Assembly (NCBI RefSeq): GCF_029784135.1
Contig: NC_073746.1
Span: 100,704,515-100,768,514 of the forward strand
Reading direction: 5' to 3'
Origin: Toxorhynchites rutilus septentrionalis
Taxonomy: Eukaryota; Arthropoda; Insecta; Diptera; Culicidae
Length of the DNA: 64,000 bases
Both the position numbers and the translations under genes were made by a program. The first letter of the stretch is position 1. Each line of letters opens with the position of its first letter. The notes beneath the pieces are model-generated. The model saw only the letters and a program-made list of their open reading frames with translations, was not told the origin of the DNA and made no database searches. Positions 23,018 to 34,748 of this stretch are shown here, one piece after another.

Positions 23018-24750
23018 CTATTTTGGGTACATCCATGATGCTGATAGCCTTCTTATAATCATTGGTTTTTCGGATTGACTGCTCCAAGAGTACATATCAG
23101 CACTTTCGTTAGCATCGCAATCTCGCTCTTCATGGTCGGCCTCGAAAAAGTCACCACCAGAGGCAATATACTGGGCCAATTGCTCGTCGGTATATATTTG
23201 CGCTACATCTATGTTGTCTGAGTTGCTTAGCCATTCTTGAACTCCTTCTGCGGTCAGTACGTAGTTTGGATCAACGAGTTGCACTACTTTAGAAAGCAAC
23301 ACGCGGGGGTCACTTGTTGGTGAAGAAATTGTGAAATCGTTGAACGAGTTATAGTTTTGATCTTGACAGACACTTAAGAGATTGCGCCAACTGTTAGCAA
23401 TCGTTTCTGGAGTTACAGTGGCCCACACATCAGTCGCTAGTTGAATAGCGTCATAAAGGCTAAATGATTTGATAACTTCTGTAACTGGACGATCGCTGTC
23501 AGTTTCTAATAGAACACGGCGCAGAAAATTCGATTTATAGATAACTAAAAAAAATAATATTCACTAACATGGACTCGAAAATGTAATGACATTATTACCC
23601 TTAATAGCATTGATGATTCCTTGATCCATAGGCTGAAAAATGCTTGTCATATTTGGAGGAAGGAAGATCACCTGAATTTCTGCGTCATCCACTTGGAACT
23701 TATCTTTACTGCAATGTGCGGTGCAATTATCTAGAATTAGAAGCGCTTTAGTCGGTCTATTCTGTGCAGCTGCCTTCCGTTTGATTTCAGGAACGAAAAC
23801 GGAGTGGAACCAATCAGTAAACGTCGCACTAGTTTGTCACGCTTTCTTATTTGAAAAATAGTGTATCCCATCAAGCACGCCTTGCATCTAGGATTTGATG
23901 CGCGGCCAAGCACTTGTAAAGGTAATTTGTGGCTACCATTTGCATTGCTGCAAGGTGTAATTGTCAGTCACTCCTTCAACGACTTGCGTCCGGGTGCAGT
24001 TTTTTCGCTAGAACTAACCAATGACTTTGTAGGCGACGCCTTTACAACCAATGCCGTCTCATCAGCGTTATAGCAATAGTTGTTTGATGCTGAATTCTCC
24101 GTCAATTTATTCTTAAACGGTTCAACCGCAGCAATATCCGCGTCAAGTTTCTCTCCGGTGACAGTTAATGTTCTGATCCCGTTTCTAGCTTTGAAGCTAC
24201 GTAACCAACCAAAACTTGCTCTAAATCGACAATCGGGCGTTCGGGCACGATGTTTCGTGGAGAAGCTTGCATTTTTCACTTAAAAGTGCATCTGATATCG
24301 GTATGTGTTTCTGACGTTTTCCGTAAAACCACAACAAGACGGCTTCATTCAGCAATACATGCGTCGGAAGCCTTATCCGTTTGCGAAACTGGACCGTTTT
24401 GTTGGCCAACGTCTTGTAATGTCGCAATGTTATTTCTTGCTTCTTGATTCCGTAAACCGTCGACCGTAGAAGACCCGTTTCTTCAGCCACTTGTAGAATA
24501 GTCCTACCACAATTTAGCAGGTCCAAGACTATGTTCTTATCATTGATGGTGAGGACATTATACTTTCGTCCCTTGTATTTCACTGGACGGTCATTTTAAT
24601 CGGGCTTGCTGTTAGCTTCGCTGACGGTGATTTGTTCTAAAGCAATAGAACAGCTCGAATGAATGTTGGCCGGTAGTAGATCTTCTAAATGTTCATCTAA
24701 ATATTCTGCTTGCATGTATCCTTCACCAATGTTTACGAAAGTAGAGTCCA
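23018..24750 (-). pseudogene. pogo/jerky-like transposase, decayed
   Basis: Minus-strand pieces in order: MDSTFVNIGEGYMQAEYLDE (24750); KYKGRKYNVLTINDKN.. with the helix-turn-helix QVAEETGLLRSTVYGIKKQE; LLNEAVLLWFYGKRQKHIPI (CENP-B-type second DNA-binding part); after a frameshift FRASFGWLRSFKARNGI; the first catalytic D in YNADETAL; then with stops KALLILDNCTAH (second D) and SIFQPMDQGIINAIK (third D); and after a probable 54-bp intron (23598-23545, GT..TTTTTAG) IYKSNFLRR and ATVTPETIANSWRNLL. All three catalytic positions are still visible as D-D-D. Stops and frameshifts make it inactive. Confidence 0.85.
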
Positions 24751-25044
24751 TTTTGCTGTTTTTCTTTTCTGGTTCTAACTTGTTTTTCACATTCTGTTTT
24801 TCGTTTGTGCTGTGTTTGTTGATATTCGCGTTGACGGCACTGAGCTTTGTTTCACGATTTCAGGAGTCAAAGATTGTAAATAATTTTCAGACGGAATGAA
24901 CACGTATTTAAAATTAAATTTATGAATAAAATTTAACTTATCCGTATCGAATTAGCATTCTATTTAAATGAAATACACTTTTTTTACAGGTGGTGAACAT
25001 ATCTCATACGAAAATCGTGTTTGAAGACAATTTCATATTATATA

Positions 25045-26287
25045 CAGGGTTGACAACCGTTTGACATAGCTGTCAGCGTTATATCGTTAGTTGAATATCT
25101 GCCATTTTACAATATGGATCGTTTTAGCATCGCACAACGTGTTAATTTTGTTAAATTATACTATAAAAATGATGAAAAACCGGCAAATGTTTTTTGAGCA
25201 TTACGAACGGATTTTGGTCGTCATGGACGGCCTACAGAACACACAATCGCTAATGTAGTGCTTAAATTCGAACAAACTGGATCCGTAGCGGATATTGTGA
25301 AATCTGTGCATCATCGTAATGTGCGTTCGGCCAAAAATATTGCTGCTGTTACTGCCAGTGTAGAGGATGACCCGAAGGTTTCGATTCCACGGCGTGCTCA
25401 GCAATTGGGCTTGTCAAACACATCATTGTGGCGAATTTTGCATTTGGACTTGCACCTACATCCATATAAAGTCCAACTGGTACAAAAATTAGAGCGTGGT
25501 TACCATGGAATGCGTCGGGCATACGTCGATTGGGTGAACGAACAACAGCAGCAAAATGCTGAATTTTCGCATCAAATTTTCTTCAGCGAGCTCGGTGGCT
25601 ATGTGAACACCGAAAATTTCCGTATATGGGGCTCAGAAAATCCACATGTGATTGTTGAGAGGCCATTGCATCCGCCAAAAATCACTGTTTGGTGCGCATT
25701 ATGGTCTGGTGGAGTCATCGGGCCGTATTTCTTTGAAAATGAGGACGGCGAGACGGTAACTGTGAATGGTGAGCGCTATGGCCGCATGTTACCCGATTTT
25801 TTTTTGCCACAAATTGAAGATATGGATACGGATGACATGTGGTTTCAGCAGGACGGCGCCACGTGCCACACAACACGACCGAACATGGCCATATTGCGAA
25901 TGAAATTAGAGGGACGCATAACTTCGCGTTTTGGTGATGCCAATTGGCCATCCAGATCATGCGAGTTGAACCCGCTAGACTTTTTTGTGGGGTTATGCAA
26001 AAGACCGTGGCTATGCCAACTCTCCGCAAACTCTTGAACATTTGAAAGACAACATTCGTGAAGTTATGACCGAGATACTGCCCCATATGTGCCGAAAAGT
26101 CATCGAAAATTACCTGTTCCGGATCAAGGTGTGCGAGGAAGCCCTAGGTGAACATTTGAATGATGTTGTATTTCACACATAATGGCATAAACCAAACTTT
26201 AATTTGAAATAAAAGTTTCATCGAAATTCGAATACTAAGTGTGTTTTATTTCAATTTACTTTCGGAATTTAAAGTTGGAAAACCCTG
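25045..26287 (+). mobile_element. mariner-type element inserted in the pogo-like element
   Basis: The ends CAGGGTTGACAACC and, read inward, CAGGGTTTTCCAAC are flanked by TA (25043-25044, 26288-26289). The flanks TTTCATATTA and TAATGAAAAGTTTCAG join into sequence seen uninterrupted, inverted, at 21770-21806, confirming the empty site. It is 1243 bp long, typical of a full-length mariner-type element. Confidence 0.9.
25114..26182 (+). pseudogene. mariner-type transposase, nearly full length
   Basis: The ATG at 25114 gives MDRFSIAQRVNFVKLYYKND; codon 28 is TGA (25195-25197). The frame then stays open through RSAKNIAAVTASVEDDPK, SLWRILHLDLH, and PPKITVWCALWSGGVIGPYF to the catalytic region QQDGATCH and WPSRSCELNPLDFF. 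A lost T in the run at 25981-25986 shifts the frame; the shifted frame ends GEHLNDVVFHT with TAA at 26182. The first catalytic acid, normally D in FSDE, is replaced: here it reads FFSELGG. About 36 residues separate the second acid from the E of SCEL. Three independent lesions, so inactive. Confidence 0.9.
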
Positions 26288-26590
26288 TATAATGAAAAGT
26301 TTCAGTCAAAATATCAGAAATGTATAGACAAACGGTTAAATAAGAGTCAAAAATACGTGTTTCAAGTAATAAAGTAACATGATGTAGAAATTTTCATTCA
26401 AATTTTAACATTTAAAACTGCATTTGTGCATTCTAATCCAATAGAGATTATACTATCTAGTTCGGGACCCGAATTGAAAGTCGCCACCAGACGTCGACAC
26501 TGATCACTGTCAGCGCGAATGTCCAATTACAGGTCACAATCTCCTCTAATGTGACACTGAGTGGTGCCTCGACATGTCATGTAACATGTA

Positions 26591-26780
26591 AAGGTTGATT
26601 TAGACGATGCCAGTCAGCGCTCTAGTTGAAGTATCCAGTGAACAGAGAACAGACAATCTGTTCAAGTTACTTGTACCAGTATCGAATAAGTAATTGGCCT
26701 CTAACCTGAACAGAGTGTCTGTTCTCTATTCACTGGATACTTCAACTAGAGCGCTGACTGGCATCGTCTAAATCAGCCTT
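26591..26780. mobile_element. 190-bp foldback element
   Basis: Two inverted arms of about 78 bp begin AAGGYTGATTTAGACGATGC at each end and differ at about four positions; a short spacer lies between. It directly abuts the pogo-like element's right end. It would fold into a near-perfect hairpin. No clear target duplication could be set. Confidence 0.9.
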
Positions 26781-26784
26781 AAGT

Positions 26785-27310
26785 TGGGGGCATTTTTGTT
26801 CCGACTGAAATGTAACACAGACACACACTAACACAGACTTCAAATCCGCGTGGGGAAATCGGCATTGCAAATACATGGAAGTCGGGGGTATTTTTGTTCT
26901 GACTGAAATGTGTTTCCCCAACACAGGCTTCAGAAACGAGGTTTCTGAGGAAATTGGCATTGCAAATTCATGCAAGTAGGGGGCATTTTTGTTTCGACTA
27001 AAATTTGCCTAACAGACCTCAAAACCAAGATGTCTGGGAAAATCGGCTCTGCAAATAAATGCAAATTTCGAGTATCTCTGTACTCGCTTGCCTTTGTGCA
27101 AACTAGAATACGTTTCCTTAACACGGTCGCCTAAACTTAGGAACCTGGAAGAATCGTACAGACACTAGAGGACGAATGAACTTTCAAGTTTAAAGTATAA
27201 AAGTATAAAAAGAAGAAGAAGGTGTTGATTCATGTAAGCCGGGGGTACTTCTGCACACGCATTTTTTTTGCGCCCCGAAAAGTGTTTTCCTAACACGGGT
27301 TACAAAAGCG
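26785..27310 (+). repeat. element C tandem array, right part
   Basis: It continues the array of 21220-21450, with units containing GGGGGCATTTTTGTTCCGAC, CTAACACAGACTTCAAATCC, and GGCATTGCAAATACATG. The last recognisable unit is near 27310 (TTTTCCTAACACGGGTTACA). Confidence 0.85.
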
Positions 27311-27952
27311 GGTACGAACACAACGCTTTGGCTCGGTTATTCATTATTGCATTGAAGGATATGTCTCCATATCTTGTGCTCATTGAATTTCTATCATTCG
27401 ATGATTAGGCGAAATGTTGTTAACCATTTGTTGCGATAACGCCTTTTGATTAAGCAATATGTGTTCGACGTACATGACAAAATAGAAACTGAGTGTCCGA
27501 AGTTCATCAACTCAAGCAAATTCTCGGTTCGAGAAGTACGTACACTTGAGAAATGCAAACTTCAAAAGGAAACGCAAAATAGAATAATCGTTTGATAATT
27601 CTTCCGTTCACATATTTTGTCCTAGGCACCATACCAAACGTAAAAGGACGGTCATTAAGTTTACTTGTAACAAAGAACATTAGCTATTACAATGCGTGAT
27701 TTTACCTTACATGGCATTATACAATCTTTTTACTCACAAAGCAAATATATTGAGTTCAATTTAAATCGGGGATTGTTTCATTCCATCAAAAATTTAATCA
27801 ATACAAACAAATTATTGCTAAGCTAAGGTAGTCCCACGTCAACCTTGCGGTTATATCATAGATATAACACACCCATTTTTCTCACGGAAGAAATTTTAAT
27901 CTAGTATCTTTATTATTTTCGTTTATTACGTGACATTAACAAATTCCAATTC

Positions 27953-28224
27953 AACTTAGTGCGGTCTTCTCGATCTGCCTCCAATTAAACCTAACGCGGT
28001 CGTCACGATCCGCTTTTAATGGAACCTGGCACGGTCGTCTCGATCCGTTTTCAATAAAACCTAACGCGGTCGTCTCGGTCCGCTTTCAATTGACCCTAAC
28101 GCGGTCGTCACGATCCGCTTTCAATTGAATCTGGCGCGGTCGTCTCGGTCCTCCTTCAATTGAACCTAAGGTGGTCGTCACGATGCGCTTTCAATTGAAC
28201 CTAGCGCGGTCGTCTCGATCCGCG
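27953..28224 (+). repeat. 35-bp minisatellite, about 7.6 units
   Basis: The unit is close to AACCTAACGCGGTCGTCACG followed by ATCCGCTTTCAATTG. Units alternate between a TAACGCGG..GTCAC form and a TGGCGCGG..GTCTC form in most positions, so the effective period is about 70 bp. It starts about 80 bp beyond the right end of element C. Confidence 0.9.
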
Positions 28225-28229
28225 CGCTC

Positions 28230-31085
28230 ATCAAAGTCGCTTCTTTCACCACTTCCATCTACCGTGTGACATGTGGGAGTCACATAATCCATAAATCCAA
28301 CAAATTAAAAAAAACACTACTCGCGTAGATTTTTTATATCGTATTCACATTTTCTTTATTCAGTCTCGTTGTATATTATAGAACTAGATTTTTTGTTGAT
28401 GTCTTGAGCACCATAGTTTATTTCCAGTCAAATAAAACTCGTCATTACTTTTGGAATCTGAGGTGAATGTTCGAATATTCGGTATATTAAAAACCGCAAT
28501 TTCGAAAAGAACTGTGTTGTCCTCAGCTACGAATAATATTTGAGAGTAAAAAAAGATTTCCAAATAAAAGATTACTTTTGAAAAGGTACCTCCCAAATAA
28601 TCAGCCTATATTCTGCCCACAATAAGTATACTTTTTCAGTCCACATTTTAAAATGTGGACCCTATCATTTATTGGCAAAAGTCCTATAATTATCATTAAA
28701 TGAAACAAGTTCATTTCATCAGTTACTAGAACGGGTAAAAATCTAAATGCTCAATTAGTTTAATTTGAAGTACCACAGTACATCGGAAGCCTCATTAAAA
28801 CTTTTATCTATTTAATTCCACTTTGCTATTCCCCAAATAACATGATGGGATCGTTCACGTACTATCACATCATTTCCCAAAAGGCTCACAACAGAAGCAG
28901 CAGAAGGGAGAAGAAAAAAAAACGTTTCAAAACATTTGCCCACTTTCCGAAACAGCAAAACGGCACACGCGATTCAAGCACAAAATTACCGCAAACAGTT
29001 GCTTTTAGTGACGTCCGCTCTCATCTCATCCTGCTGTATAATTACGGTAAACCCCTCTGCGTGGGATGTAACAATTACGCGGCCCACGCTTTACAAGTTC
29101 TGTTCCGTCGACAACGATGTCAGCGCGGCAAAAACGGTGACGATGGCGCGAGAGGGAAGTGTACTGCTTCCTGTTATCTACACGTCCCGAAGTCCACACT
29201 AACGTTGTGATGTGCGTTTTGTAAGTCCTCGCAAAATCTAAAGAGCGCTCAATTGGTTCGCTTTGGTTATTTGGGATATTGATTTCACGAATACCAACAG
29301 GAATTAACTTCAGAATTCTTTCAATCCCTATGATTCTGACATGAACGACAAAGTCGAAGCTCGGTTTAGTAACCACGACTTCATTCAAAAATGATTTAAC
29401 AAATAACGGCAAATGAATGAGAACAAATTGCATTTGTGGTCTCCGGAATACCTTGAAATAGAAACATTTCCCCCATCGTTTCCTGTTGAAACACTCCGAT
29501 GAAACGGTAATGTTCTGCTCTCTGGAATGAAGGAGAAAAACTTTTACAACCAATTTCCGGTGTGAAATGATAAAGTTTGTCAGACTGACGAACAAATGCA
29601 ACAAAAAAGGATAGGATGTTGCACGTACAGTTGCCGTTGCAATGAAAGTTTTAATGATTGGATCAGTTGTAACGGAATGAAGAGCGTGTCTGTCGATGCA
29701 AACTCCTGTACTGCCCGTGGTTATCGATTGGGTTAGCGCTTTTTTCAATTTTAACTTTTTACCCACATGCCAAGGGAGATAATGTTGTATGAGAAGGACA
29801 AAGCATTGACGCTATTCAAAACTAAGCCCCATTGATATGGAAAATCGAACAACGGGAGTTCGTTTTACGAACGTGAATTAAATCACTAATCAACGTTCGC
29901 TTCCTCATTGACATCAATCCGCTATTTCATCTCATTGCAAATCAAGAGCAAAACTTTATCATCCCTCTCTGAAAACATGCATCGAATGCAGCTGATGGAC
30001 TTCTATAAATTATCAACGCAAGGCACGATAACGCCGGAAAAACACTTCCAGTAATCTTGAACGCATCTCATAATTCATAGCGAGACAAGATCTTCGTCAT
30101 CTCATATAGTCGTCGTCGTCGTCGTCGTCGTCGTCGTTACTTGGCCGCATGGTTGGACGGTGGCTGGCCATTACTCACCATTTGGATGACTGGCAGATGG
30201 AACGCTTTTTGCTTCCCGGTTCCGTGTCCAACGATGGGACAGATTCTCGACGGATGGTTGGTTCGAGTGTAGAATCATCCGCCGGACAGCAGCAATGAAG
30301 CACCATGAAGCGAACGATTTGTTGCATCTTGATGAATTGATGGTGATGCACTTTGACCCTGACGGATGAATGATGAATTTAGTCTTATCTGCAACTTAAT
30401 CTAGTCAAGGCATCTAAATCTCGGTGAACGGCAAACTTGCAAGCTGATGTTATCGTGCTCCATTTAAACTTGTTTTAAACATACTTTCGTCCTGATATGA
30501 TATCAGGTTGTGTTTCCTTGGAACATGTTTTCAATCTTGTTTTCGTCGGAAGACATTTCCATCTCAGAATTTTACTTCGCAGGGAGTCATGAACCTACGC
30601 ATTCTTTACTTCACCTTCTGGGTGAAAAACTTGTGATGAAAACTTTTTTTTTTTTTGTGCCAATTCCATGACTGGTGATATTCATACGACATACGAAGAT
30701 AACGTGTGGAAACTCATGTATAACACATGTATACATTTAAAAATAACAAATATGATTCTGATTTTTCATGATTGTCCGGATTTTTTGTCACGTTAATTGA
30801 TGTACAGACAAGCGCCCTTCGTTGTTAGATTTTCTGGTAAAATACAAATTTTCAGTGATTTTTTATTTTTATTTTTATATATTACTATATATTACATAAA
30901 AATTAATTCATGTTAATATGTTGGTTGTCAAATAAAAATAACTAATGTATTGTAATTGTGTTTAAATGTTTTAACGATCTACACATACGTGAAACGTTCG
31001 TGACTCTTGTGTTCATACTTGTATTTGACATATCGAGGAATAGAGCGCCAAGTCGACGACCACCGAACAAAAACTTTAAAAAAGT
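28230..31085. other. no gene identified; (GTC)n at 30109-30137
   Basis: A minus-strand frame at 29026-29766 stays open for 246 codons but starts at GTG and has no domain I recognise; it might be an exon or a relic. A short (GTC)n microsatellite lies at 30109-30137. The rest shows nothing. Confidence 0.35.
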
Positions 31086-31087
31086 TG

Positions 31088-32108
31088 ACGGGTCTGAGCC
31101 TAGGGACACGGACGGAATCTTGACATAGGACTGTGATTGTGTGTAGTAATTGCCTTTAAATTGAGTTTTTCATTGTTCAAAATCTGTATTTTTCTCTTTT
31201 TATACCCTGGAAAACCGTTTCTTGTATGTGTATCCCTTAAACGGGTTAGATGTCATAACGTGGTAAAATTCGGTACCGCATTCTGTTCAAAAATACCATT
31301 ATAGCCATTACTACCCTTTTCTTCTGTTTATTCAATCATGCAGAAGAAGACAAAGAGTCATCATGTATCATTTTTGAACACAAATCTAAATAGTTAAGAC
31401 CTACATAAATATGAGCCTGAGTCAAATCAATCTATGACTACAAAAATATATTATATATAAAAACAGCATTATCTCCTCCATTACCACGTTGTCATTGTTT
31501 GTTTGTTTGTTTGACATTGTTTGTAATAACTTTATAGCCCTGTAAGATCGCGACTACTCAAGCTATCAAAAACTGATTTACGTGGGTATACCCTTTCGAT
31601 CTTCTAAATCAACAGCCATTAAAATTCATTTATTGCATTTTTACATAACCAAACAACATACTCGATATTATGACATCCTGGACCACAATTACACAAATTG
31701 TTAGTAGAGAGATAAAAACATGAATTGGGCACAAATTGATTGCACAACATACAATATAATATAAAATTAATGCCTATTATCGGTAAATGGAGAATAATTC
31801 ATTTTACGCATCATCTCACATTATGAGCTAACGCCCGAATTTAGGCAAAAAGATTGTGTCGGGAAGAAAGCGAGATCATAGTGCATTCGACAGAAAACAT
31901 ATCCAATTAAATCGTCAAATTGTTATTTTTCTTTACTACATTCACTGTTCACGTTTCAAGAAAAAAAAATTGTGGATAAATTTTCTGTCTAATGATATAT
32001 GTCGCAATAACCATTTTGAGTAATATGCGTTTGAAAACTTTTAATAAATCGTTACATTTTTCGCAGAGTGACCCCCCTATATAGAAATCAAAGACATAGT
32101 CCTATGTC
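31088..32108 (-). mobile_element. Helentron-like element A2, uninterrupted
   Basis: Left terminus at 32093-32108 (GACATAGTCCTATGTC in plus reading, followed by AAAAAA). Right half palindrome TGACATAGGACTG at 31121-31133, with the hairpin tail GGGTCTGAGCCTAGGGACAC and on to about 31088. About 1.02 kb. It serves as the empty-site reference for the insertions in A1. It encodes nothing I recognise. Confidence 0.8.
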
Positions 32109-33440
32109 AAAAAACATAAACCATTCTTTGTATTCAATTCCCGATGTATTTCATTAACGAATCTGACATGTTTGTTCTGTTGAACGTCAAATGTAAAGTG
32201 AAAAAAGGAATATATTTTGTCGTTGATTAGACAAATTAAATAAAGAAAATCAATATAAATTTCGTTGTTGCAAATGTGTTGCTCCCCATCGAACCAAAGA
32301 ATTCAACATTAATAAAAACATTGAATGTTTTATTCAGCTGAGTCGAATATGGCACTGCCGAACGATTTTCCATGTCAACGTCTTCATTCTTAATTTTTAT
32401 GAATGATTGTTCGTCATTATCAGTATTTCTTCGTCGATATATTGGACATCCACCTAGGCTTGCTGTCGTGTAGTGTTGGTGAATTCTTTCAGAAAATGCA
32501 TGGTACCATGCATGGTCTGCCATGCAAGATCAAGTTTTAGATCACCGCACGGCCATCAACCATGTCTGTGGTAACAAAAGTCACAGGAGGGTTGTGTCCA
32601 AGACACGACCGCGTTGTTGACGTAGGATTCCGTTATCTGCTACATGCTGATTTTGGATATGTTTGAAAAATTACATTGTTAAACTTTTCGATAATGATTT
32701 GGGTCCGTTTTGTCTGGTTGTTAGGTATTGTTTGTTCACTCCACCAGTGTTTATAATCGAGTGATAATGATAGAAGGATGGTGATTAGTCATTAGATGGT
32801 GCGTATTACGTACCAAAGCCGCCCTCTGTGGTCCTGGCCGAGATGGCTCCTGTGATAGATGAAATAAATAAACAACAAACACAAATTTTCTCACTACAAA
32901 AAAAGTGTTACTTTAGTATAGAGAAAATATATTTGAAATGGAAAAGGTAATTTCATTTATAATTTTTTTTTTATTTTCTGAGTGTTTATACAACCCATTT
33001 CCTTTTCGCTTTGAACCCAATATTCCTTCGGATATTCCTTCAATTCTCCAATTTTGCTCGTCGCATGAACTTTCCTTGGGAGAAAAAAATCGTTTCATAT
33101 TTCAAGTCATTTTAACACAATAGCTACCATACACAATTTTACACTTACCAACTATAAAGTTTTACAATACATGATCGGTCATTGGTATGAAATTTCACGA
33201 AGCAACCAATATAAAAGTTCCAAATTAAAATTTTATTTATATTCTAGCAAGCATAAGTTCTATTCAGTTCATTGAATCATCATTCTTCAATCGACCCATC
33301 GAAAGATTCTTGTTGGAACGAAAATAACAATAAAAAACATTCGTTCATCGCTCCCAATTTATTCACCAGCACGTATGCAATCAGCAATGCCCACACTAGT
33401 TACAATGAGCACTATCCATTTGTGCGCGTCATTAGTTGAA
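32109..33440. other. no gene identified
   Basis: No convincing coding region. TTGACGTAGGATTCCG at 32618-32633 resembles a decayed left end of the palindrome family, without further support. Confidence 0.35.
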
Positions 33441-33449
33441 ATATCGACC

Positions 33450-33655
33450 ACGAGGGTATTTACATGCTGATTTCCCCCTTGGATTTGAAATCTCTGTTAG
33501 GGAATACATGTCGGTGGGAAAAAAGCACCCTCTACTTTCATGTATCTGCAATGCCGATTTCCCCTAGGCAGCTTTGTTTTGATGTCTCTGTTAGGGACCC
33601 GCCGCATGTGTCGTCAATTTCGACCAATCAGAAGTGGGTATTTCCGTTAGGATAG
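33450..33655 (-). repeat. fragment of the element C tandem array
   Basis: About two units in reverse orientation: GCTGATTTCCCCCTTGGATT, GAAATCTCTGTTAGGGAATA, CATGTATCTGCAATGCCGAT, matching the array of C. No palindrome ends were found nearby, so it is either a decayed copy or an independent piece of the satellite. Confidence 0.7.
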
Positions 33656-33659
33656 GGGT

Positions 33660-34740
33660 GAGATTTTTCAAATGTTCGATAGTTAGTTTCATGATATATA
33701 TTATTTTATTCAATGTAAAAAATTGTTATGGAGTGCCGAAATTGATTGACGCAGAAATCTCATCAATCCATCATGAAATGATTGAGCAATAAGCATTTGA
33801 AATTGGACAATTTTCACGGTGCACTCGATTTTCGATTTTCAATTTGTACCCCTATATGTCAATATCGAACGGTATTTCCATATTTCGTCATTAGTAGACC
33901 CGAAGGCAAATTTAAGAAATTTGAATGAAAATTTTCTATTCGATGTTGTTTAAATACTTAGAAGACATAGCCCTAACCCTAACTTAACCATTTTTCTATG
34001 AATCTCCTTGCATTCCAGCCAAAATATTATCCGTGATTTAAAAATAATTATCAGAGACCATTTTCGTTCAAGATTTTCCCCTACTTGCAGAGTTTTTGTT
34101 ATTCTGTTACATAGACAATAGAGCCATACTTCATTTAAATGTCTTGTTTTTATTTCACTCGAAAGTTAATAAAAATTTACGTTTCATAAAAAGGGAACAC
34201 GAAGCCCAATGGTGTCTATATCGCATTGCGTTTCAATGTCGGATGACATTTGCACAACCCGTCGAAGTCGAACGGATGACAGAATGCGATATTGTAATCG
34301 ATTCGGGTAATTTTCTCTCGATTTCAGAATGCGGATGAGTAGTTGATCAATAAACGCATCTGGATTTTTTAAGAAAACTACACTATCGATTTCCTTTTGG
34401 GCGTATTTTGTCGACTTTCCAATTTAAAAATGTGCATATGAGGTAATTCTCGCTTTTGCCATCCAACCGAATACATTCAGCAAGGTGTGGAACCGAATGC
34501 ATGTAACGTTGTAATGAAGCTCATTGTACATTTCGTTCATTTTTTTGTTTGAACATACGTGCTGTAACATCATGACAATACATGCGTTTAGACCTGGCAA
34601 AACCAAAGGCTTTGTCGTCGTTGCTCATAATAGCGTCTCACGAGTGAGTGCAGTTTTCCTCACACCGCTTCTGATTGTGTAGAATCGCAGTCGTTCGCTC
34701 TCTACCTCTTTATTGTTCGCAAGTAATTCTACGTAGAGAT
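33660..34740. other. no gene identified
   Basis: Several short frames without recognisable domains. Confidence 0.4.
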
Positions 34741-34748
34741 GGCGAACG

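Larger units (their letters stand above)
21451..26590 (-). mobile_element. pogo/jerky-like transposon with inverted left arm
   Basis: Left end TA then CAGTAATTTACATTTAATGC. The right end near 26590 is degenerate (TACATGTTACATGACATGTC read inward) but matches the MITE at 4338-4549 for about 100 bp. The left 780 bp (21451-22230, plus) is an inverted copy of the 5' part of the minus-strand element, including a second N-terminal transposase piece at about 22050-22230. In between lie an NHP2 pseudogene and the main transposase. A mariner element sits in the right part. It is a composite of at least two inverted pogo pieces. Confidence 0.7.
20954..27874 (+). mobile_element. Helentron-like element C, split by pogo-type element
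   Basis: The left terminus GACGTGGGACTACGTC (20954-20969) follows TTTT. Its first 230 bp are clearly homologous to the E left module (TAACCGGAGTATATGGGGGT; AACGCTTATAACTCGA). The right half palindrome GTAGTCCCACGTC is at about 27828-27840, followed by CCTTGCGGTTATATCATAGA and TATAACACACCCA before TTTTT, which matches the B right end and not the E right end. Without the foreign DNA (21451-26780) it is about 1.6 kb, mostly tandem array. It carries no transposase of its own. Confidence 0.75.

Noticed and set aside
29026..29766. 246-codon minus open frame
   Set aside because: No ATG at the head, no known domain, unusual composition; noted as unexplained but not called a gene.
32618..32633. Left end of another palindrome element (TTGACGTAGGATTCCG)
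   Set aside because: The second palindrome arm is lost and the following bases do not match any left module.
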